DNA from: Panopea generosa
Lineage: Eukaryota > Mollusca > Bivalvia > Adapedonta > Hiatellidae
DNA: 64,000 nucleotides
Direction: 5' to 3'
NCBI GenBank assembly: GCA_029582155.1
Contig: CM055895.1
Location: 8,596,044 to 8,660,043, forward strand
Under the pieces are notes generated by a model. It was not told the DNA's origin. It searched no databases and worked only from the letters and a program-made list of their open reading frames with translations. Shown piece by piece: positions 60,827 through 64,000 of this stretch (position 1 is the first letter of the stretch; each line of letters starts with the position of its first letter). A program made the translations under genes and the position numbers.

Positions 60827-61131
60827 GTTTTGCCGGTGCAAGTCCAACTTGAAGTGAAGAAATCGTGAAACAAAAGGTTCAACGTACGAGCAAAACTTTC
60901 GAAATCTAACGGAGAGATAAGATAGAAGACGCTCTCAATTAAGACACTTGTACATGTGCCTTTTATCTTGTCTGACATATATGTGTTTACATATGTGTTT
61001 GGCTTCGTTATATGATGTTTCACCTGCATTTTATTGCTATTAAAACTAGTAAAAAAACTAGAACGTATAGGCCGTGTCTCGTTTTCCTTACCGCGCATTT
61101 TAAACATTCATACATATTTAATATGTTTTTA

Positions 61132-61336
61132 ACTTATTTATTTTACCTCGATTGTGAAACAAGTTCTTACAACTTAGAAAAGTCAAGCTCGACGTCTTTC
61201 TGCGTATAACCATTACTAAGCATATCCAGATAAAGTGTCTTGCCCAGGACACCGAGCATAGCCGCGACGGAGGATCGAACCCACGACCCTTCGATCATGG
61301 GTGCGATGCTCTATAACTGGACCACGCGCTCCACTC
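61132..61336 (-). mobile_element. SINE family 2 copy
   Basis: Minus strand: GTGGAGCGCGTGGTCCAGTT head, GGGTTCGATCCTCCGTCGCG B box, GTGTCCTGGGCAAGACACTT and TTTCACAATCGAGGTAAAAT tail. Same order as the copy at 29948. Lies in the 5' flank of the protease. Confidence 0.88.
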
Positions 61337-61358
61337 ATTTAATAAAGTAACTGTAATA

Positions 61359-63073
61359 TCAAGTTTCAAGTTTCAAGTTTATTGGCATATCAGCAAAACA
61401 TTGCCTATGGCCATTTACACATTCAAATTAATTTAAATATGGCATAGACATACAATTATATGAAATACAAACAAATACATACAATTATATGTAATACAAT
61501 CAAATACATACATATCACATATTCAAACTGAAGCAGTCATGTTATTTATACATCTATAATTACAGAATCATTTATAATCATATCAATAATCAATCAAATT
61601 GTTTAAAGTTTCTTGCCTTAGCTTTTGAGCTTCGGTTATAAATTTTGCCAGATTACAAATACTTTTTTTATTCCTTGATGACATAATGTTTTTAAAACTA
61701 TTAATATTTGGAAAAGCACTATGTTTAATATATTTACTTCTGATTGTTCTATATGTAGGACAACATAATAGAAAATGATACTCCGATTCAACCAACCTCC
61801 CATTACATACTCTACAAAAACGATTTTCCCTTTGTACATTTGTGTATCTCCCAGTTTCAATTTCTAAATTATGCGCACTCAGTCTAAATCTTGTTAAATT
61901 TTTACGGTTTGTTTCATTTGGAATAAAATCCAAGTAAAATTCATATTCAAGACATGTTTTAAATTTTCTTAAATAGTCTAATTTGGGCATATTTTGAAGA
62001 GCTGTATTCCAATTTTGTAAATACTGATCACAAATCCTTTGTTTTAACATGGGGAAATAATTTGCGTTTAAATTGTAATTCAACCAAATATCTCCAAAAC
62101 CCAGCCGATTTAAAAGCATGTGCATACTACCAGCCCAACAGCTGGTATTTTGTAAAGTACATTGTTCATTAAAAACTTTAAATTGAATAGAATTGTTTTT
62201 TTTCATAACTTTTGTCCAATAGCTTATAGCACGTTGTTTACAGATAACAGATAATGGAAATCTCCCTAGTTCACCTAATACAGCTACGTTAGGAGTTTGT
62301 GGTTTAACACCTAAGATGCGTTTGCAAAACTTAATATGTAATTTATCTAATTCTATATTTTCATAAATACCCCAAATTTCTGATCCGTATAATAAAATTG
62401 GCACAACCATAGAATCAAATAAAGATAATTTAGTTTTGATATCTAATTTAACCCTAGTGAATACTGAAAGTAAACTGTTATATGCTCTGAGTGCTTGATC
62501 TGATAATGCCTTTACAGCATGTGACATATTTCCAGTGTAATGGAATTTAATACCCAAGTAGCAGAAATTATCAACAATTTCTATTTTTTCATTATTTATA
62601 AACCATTCATGGTTATGTTGTTGTTTTCTTTTTTCAAAGATACAAATTTTTGTTTTATCTACATTTATTTTTAATCCCCATTTGGTTGAATATTGAAATA
62701 AATTATCAATTTGTTTTTGTAAACTTAGTGGATTTGTTGTAAACAATGCTATGTCATCAGCAAAAAGTAACATATATAAAGATAACTGTTCTACATCTTT
62801 GTCAGTTAATTCATTAAGATCAATAGTAGTGCTTATATCGTTAACAAAAAGAATAAACAGAAGCGGAGAGAGTGGTTCCCCTTGTTTTAAACCTAGCGAT
62901 ACATCAAAGAAATTTGAGAACGACAAATCATTTAACTTAACACATGATTTAACGTTGCCGTAAATTGCTTTAATTATGTTAACCATCTTACAACTTATAC
63001 CGGATTGGACTAGCTTAATCCAAAGGGCATCATGAATAACGGTATCGAGAGACGGTAATTTGATAATTGATTA
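61359..63073 (-). mobile_element. 5'-truncated non-LTR retrotransposon (Jockey/CR1-like)
   Basis: Open reverse-transcriptase frame 63070-61583, a 3' UTR of about 200 bp, then CAATAAACTTGAAACTTGAA: a (TTGAAAC)n tail like those of CR1-type elements. An in-frame stop lies at 63071-63073, and no endonuclease sequence is seen above it, so insertion was 5'-truncated. Confidence 0.88.
61583..63070 (-). CDS. Partial LINE reverse transcriptase (open frame)
   Basis: The frame is open from 63070, with the first Met at 62986 giving 467 codons. LDTVIHDALWIKL is the start of the palm; SLGLKQGEPLSPLLF and LLFADDIALF are RT motifs with the catalytic Asp pair intact; GLKINVDKTK is the next block; LYGSEIWG and FCKRILGVKPQTPN follow. 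The C-terminus has a Cys/His cluster, FCRVCNG...EYHFLLCCPTYR, as in many invertebrate LINEs. No stop or frameshift interrupts it, so it is fairly young, but it lacks the endonuclease and ORF1 and cannot be autonomous. It is not a host gene. Confidence 0.9.
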   Translation of the reverse strand, partial: SIIKLPSLDTVIHDALWIKLVQSGISCKMVNIIKAIYGNVKSCVKLNDLSFSNFFDVSLGLKQGEPLSPLLFILFVNDISTTIDLNELTDKDVEQLSLYMLLFADDIALFTTNPLSLQKQIDNLFQYSTKWGLKINVDKTKICIFEKRKQQHNHEWFINNEKIEIVDNFCYLGIKFHYTGNMSHAVKALSDQALRAYNSLLSVFTRVKLDIKTKLSLFDSMVVPILLYGSEIWGIYENIELDKLHIKFCKRILGVKPQTPNVAVLGELGRFPLSVICKQRAISYWTKVMKKNNSIQFKVFNEQCTLQNTSCWAGSMHMLLNRLGFGDIWLNYNLNANYFPMLKQRICDQYLQNWNTALQNMPKLDYLRKFKTCLEYEFYLDFIPNETNRKNLTRFRLSAHNLEIETGRYTNVQRENRFCRVCNGRLVESEYHFLLCCPTYRTIRSKYIKHSAFPNINSFKNIMSSRNKKSICNLAKFITEAQKLRQETLNNLIDY

Positions 63074-64000
63074 AATCAAACTGTTTGTTGGATCTTGTAG
63101 TCGGTTTAACAGGTGCATAGATCCACGATGTAATGTCGGTGCAGAATGGTATGTAGGAGCGGCTATTGTGCAACAGCTATATTTTTTACCTGTCTGTTAT
63201 TATATAAAGTTTTTCTAAAAATACACCATTACCTTAAAGTACACCATTACTGACTGCTGAAATGTGTATAAACACAGTTCATGTTTACCAGTTAAACAGA
63301 CCTCATAAGCACCTTCCTAGAATTACAAATTTTAGGCAGTTGGAGTTATTTTTTTTTTATTATTTAGTTTTAATTCAAACTGCATATAGCAAACACTTTT
63401 TGGAAACTATCATTTTGGAGTATTCAAATTATAACAAAAGCAATGCAGTGGTAAGTTTATAATTTTGAAAAAGAGTTTTCTGATTTGAATCATGTATAGA
63501 GTTAAGTAAAGCCTGCGCAAGAGTAATCTTGCGACTTTTATATCGCAGTCGGGGTTCTAACTAAACTCTATATCGACTCATAATATACATCATCAAGCGA
63601 TGTCATGCATTCAGCAAACGTTTTCAAATCGCTTAAGGTTTGAAAACATGTCTTTCTTTTATTCTAAGAACTATTATCAACACGCTTTTAGAATATTTCC
63701 AAATAAGTTCTGACAGCTCAATTTAGATTTAAAACATTAGGCTTATCTAATGTCCGTGAAACTGGAATGAATTTCACTTTTCGTATCCATGACATATATT
63801 CGCCATCCTGGATATCTGGTAATTGTCTGAAATAGTATTTCTTGTTGGAATCATATAATCAAGTGGCAATGGTATTAACATTAATGCTTCATTCTCCAAG
63901 TATTGCTAATCTTAGTTTATTCAATTCCCTATATCCATTGGTTGTATTTTCTTTTAAAGGAGTACTGTCTGCAGATTTCTTTCTTATCCAAACCAATGAG
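63074..64000. other. 5' flank, no feature recognised
   Basis: No exon, RNA or repeat seen. No promoter element (TATA or initiator) could be assigned for the protease anywhere above 60826. Confidence 0.4.

Noticed and set aside
60796-61107. 103-codon minus-strand open frame overlapping exon 1
   Set aside because: It reads exon 1 in a different frame, without the signal peptide, and does not join exon 2 in phase.

Overview
This is eukaryotic, AT-rich, intron-rich DNA with very low gene density. The kinds of interspersed repeat, the tRNA-derived SINEs and the CUB/LDLa/trypsin mosaic gene all suggest an invertebrate, most likely a mollusc and probably a bivalve. That placement is inference; no species marker is visible. 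Nothing bacterial or viral was seen: no operons, rRNA or CRISPR.

One real host gene dominates the window. It lies on the minus strand from about 60826 (ATG) to 4613 (TGA). I assembled 19 exons by hand. Every splice junction has GT/AG ends and all 18 intron phases join without a break, giving a 2754-nt CDS of 917 codons plus stop. The protein is a secreted mosaic serine protease: signal peptide, CUB1, LDLa1, LDLa2, CUB2, short linker, CUB3, CUB4, LDLa3, then a C-terminal trypsin domain. The trypsin domain has an intact His/Asp/Ser triad and the Asp of trypsin-like (Arg/Lys) specificity. Its closest architectural relatives are matriptase-like, enteropeptidase-like and ovochymase-like proteases, but I do not recognise this exact domain order.

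Layout: 1-4600 is 3' flank with one SINE and a small tandem repeat. 4613-21950 holds the trypsin exons, split by a 14.7-kb intron that contains a decayed L1-like LINE (ORF1 at 10060-11011, ORF2 at 14467-17551, long 3' region to about 18650). 23922-31872 holds LDLa3, CUB4 and CUB3, among SINEs and a 48-bp minisatellite. 31873-42783 has a 61-bp minisatellite, a 39-nt linker exon and an 8.3-kb repeat-rich intron. 42784-57429 holds CUB2, LDLa2, LDLa1 and CUB1. 60769-60826 is the signal-peptide exon. Upstream of the gene (61359-63070) is a 5'-truncated LINE whose reverse-transcriptase reading frame is still open.

Everything else recognisable is repetitive: at least three tRNA-headed SINE families (two insertions with 12-bp target-site duplications), two inverted-repeat MITE-like families, a large foldback element, a dispersed repeat with a CRE-like palindrome in several copies, and about a dozen tandem arrays. 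The most interesting points are the protease architecture, decayed tandem copies of the LDLa2 exon beside the live exon, the paired loss of a conserved disulfide in the protease together with a new vicinal cysteine pair, and the unusual crowding of minisatellites in the introns of one gene.
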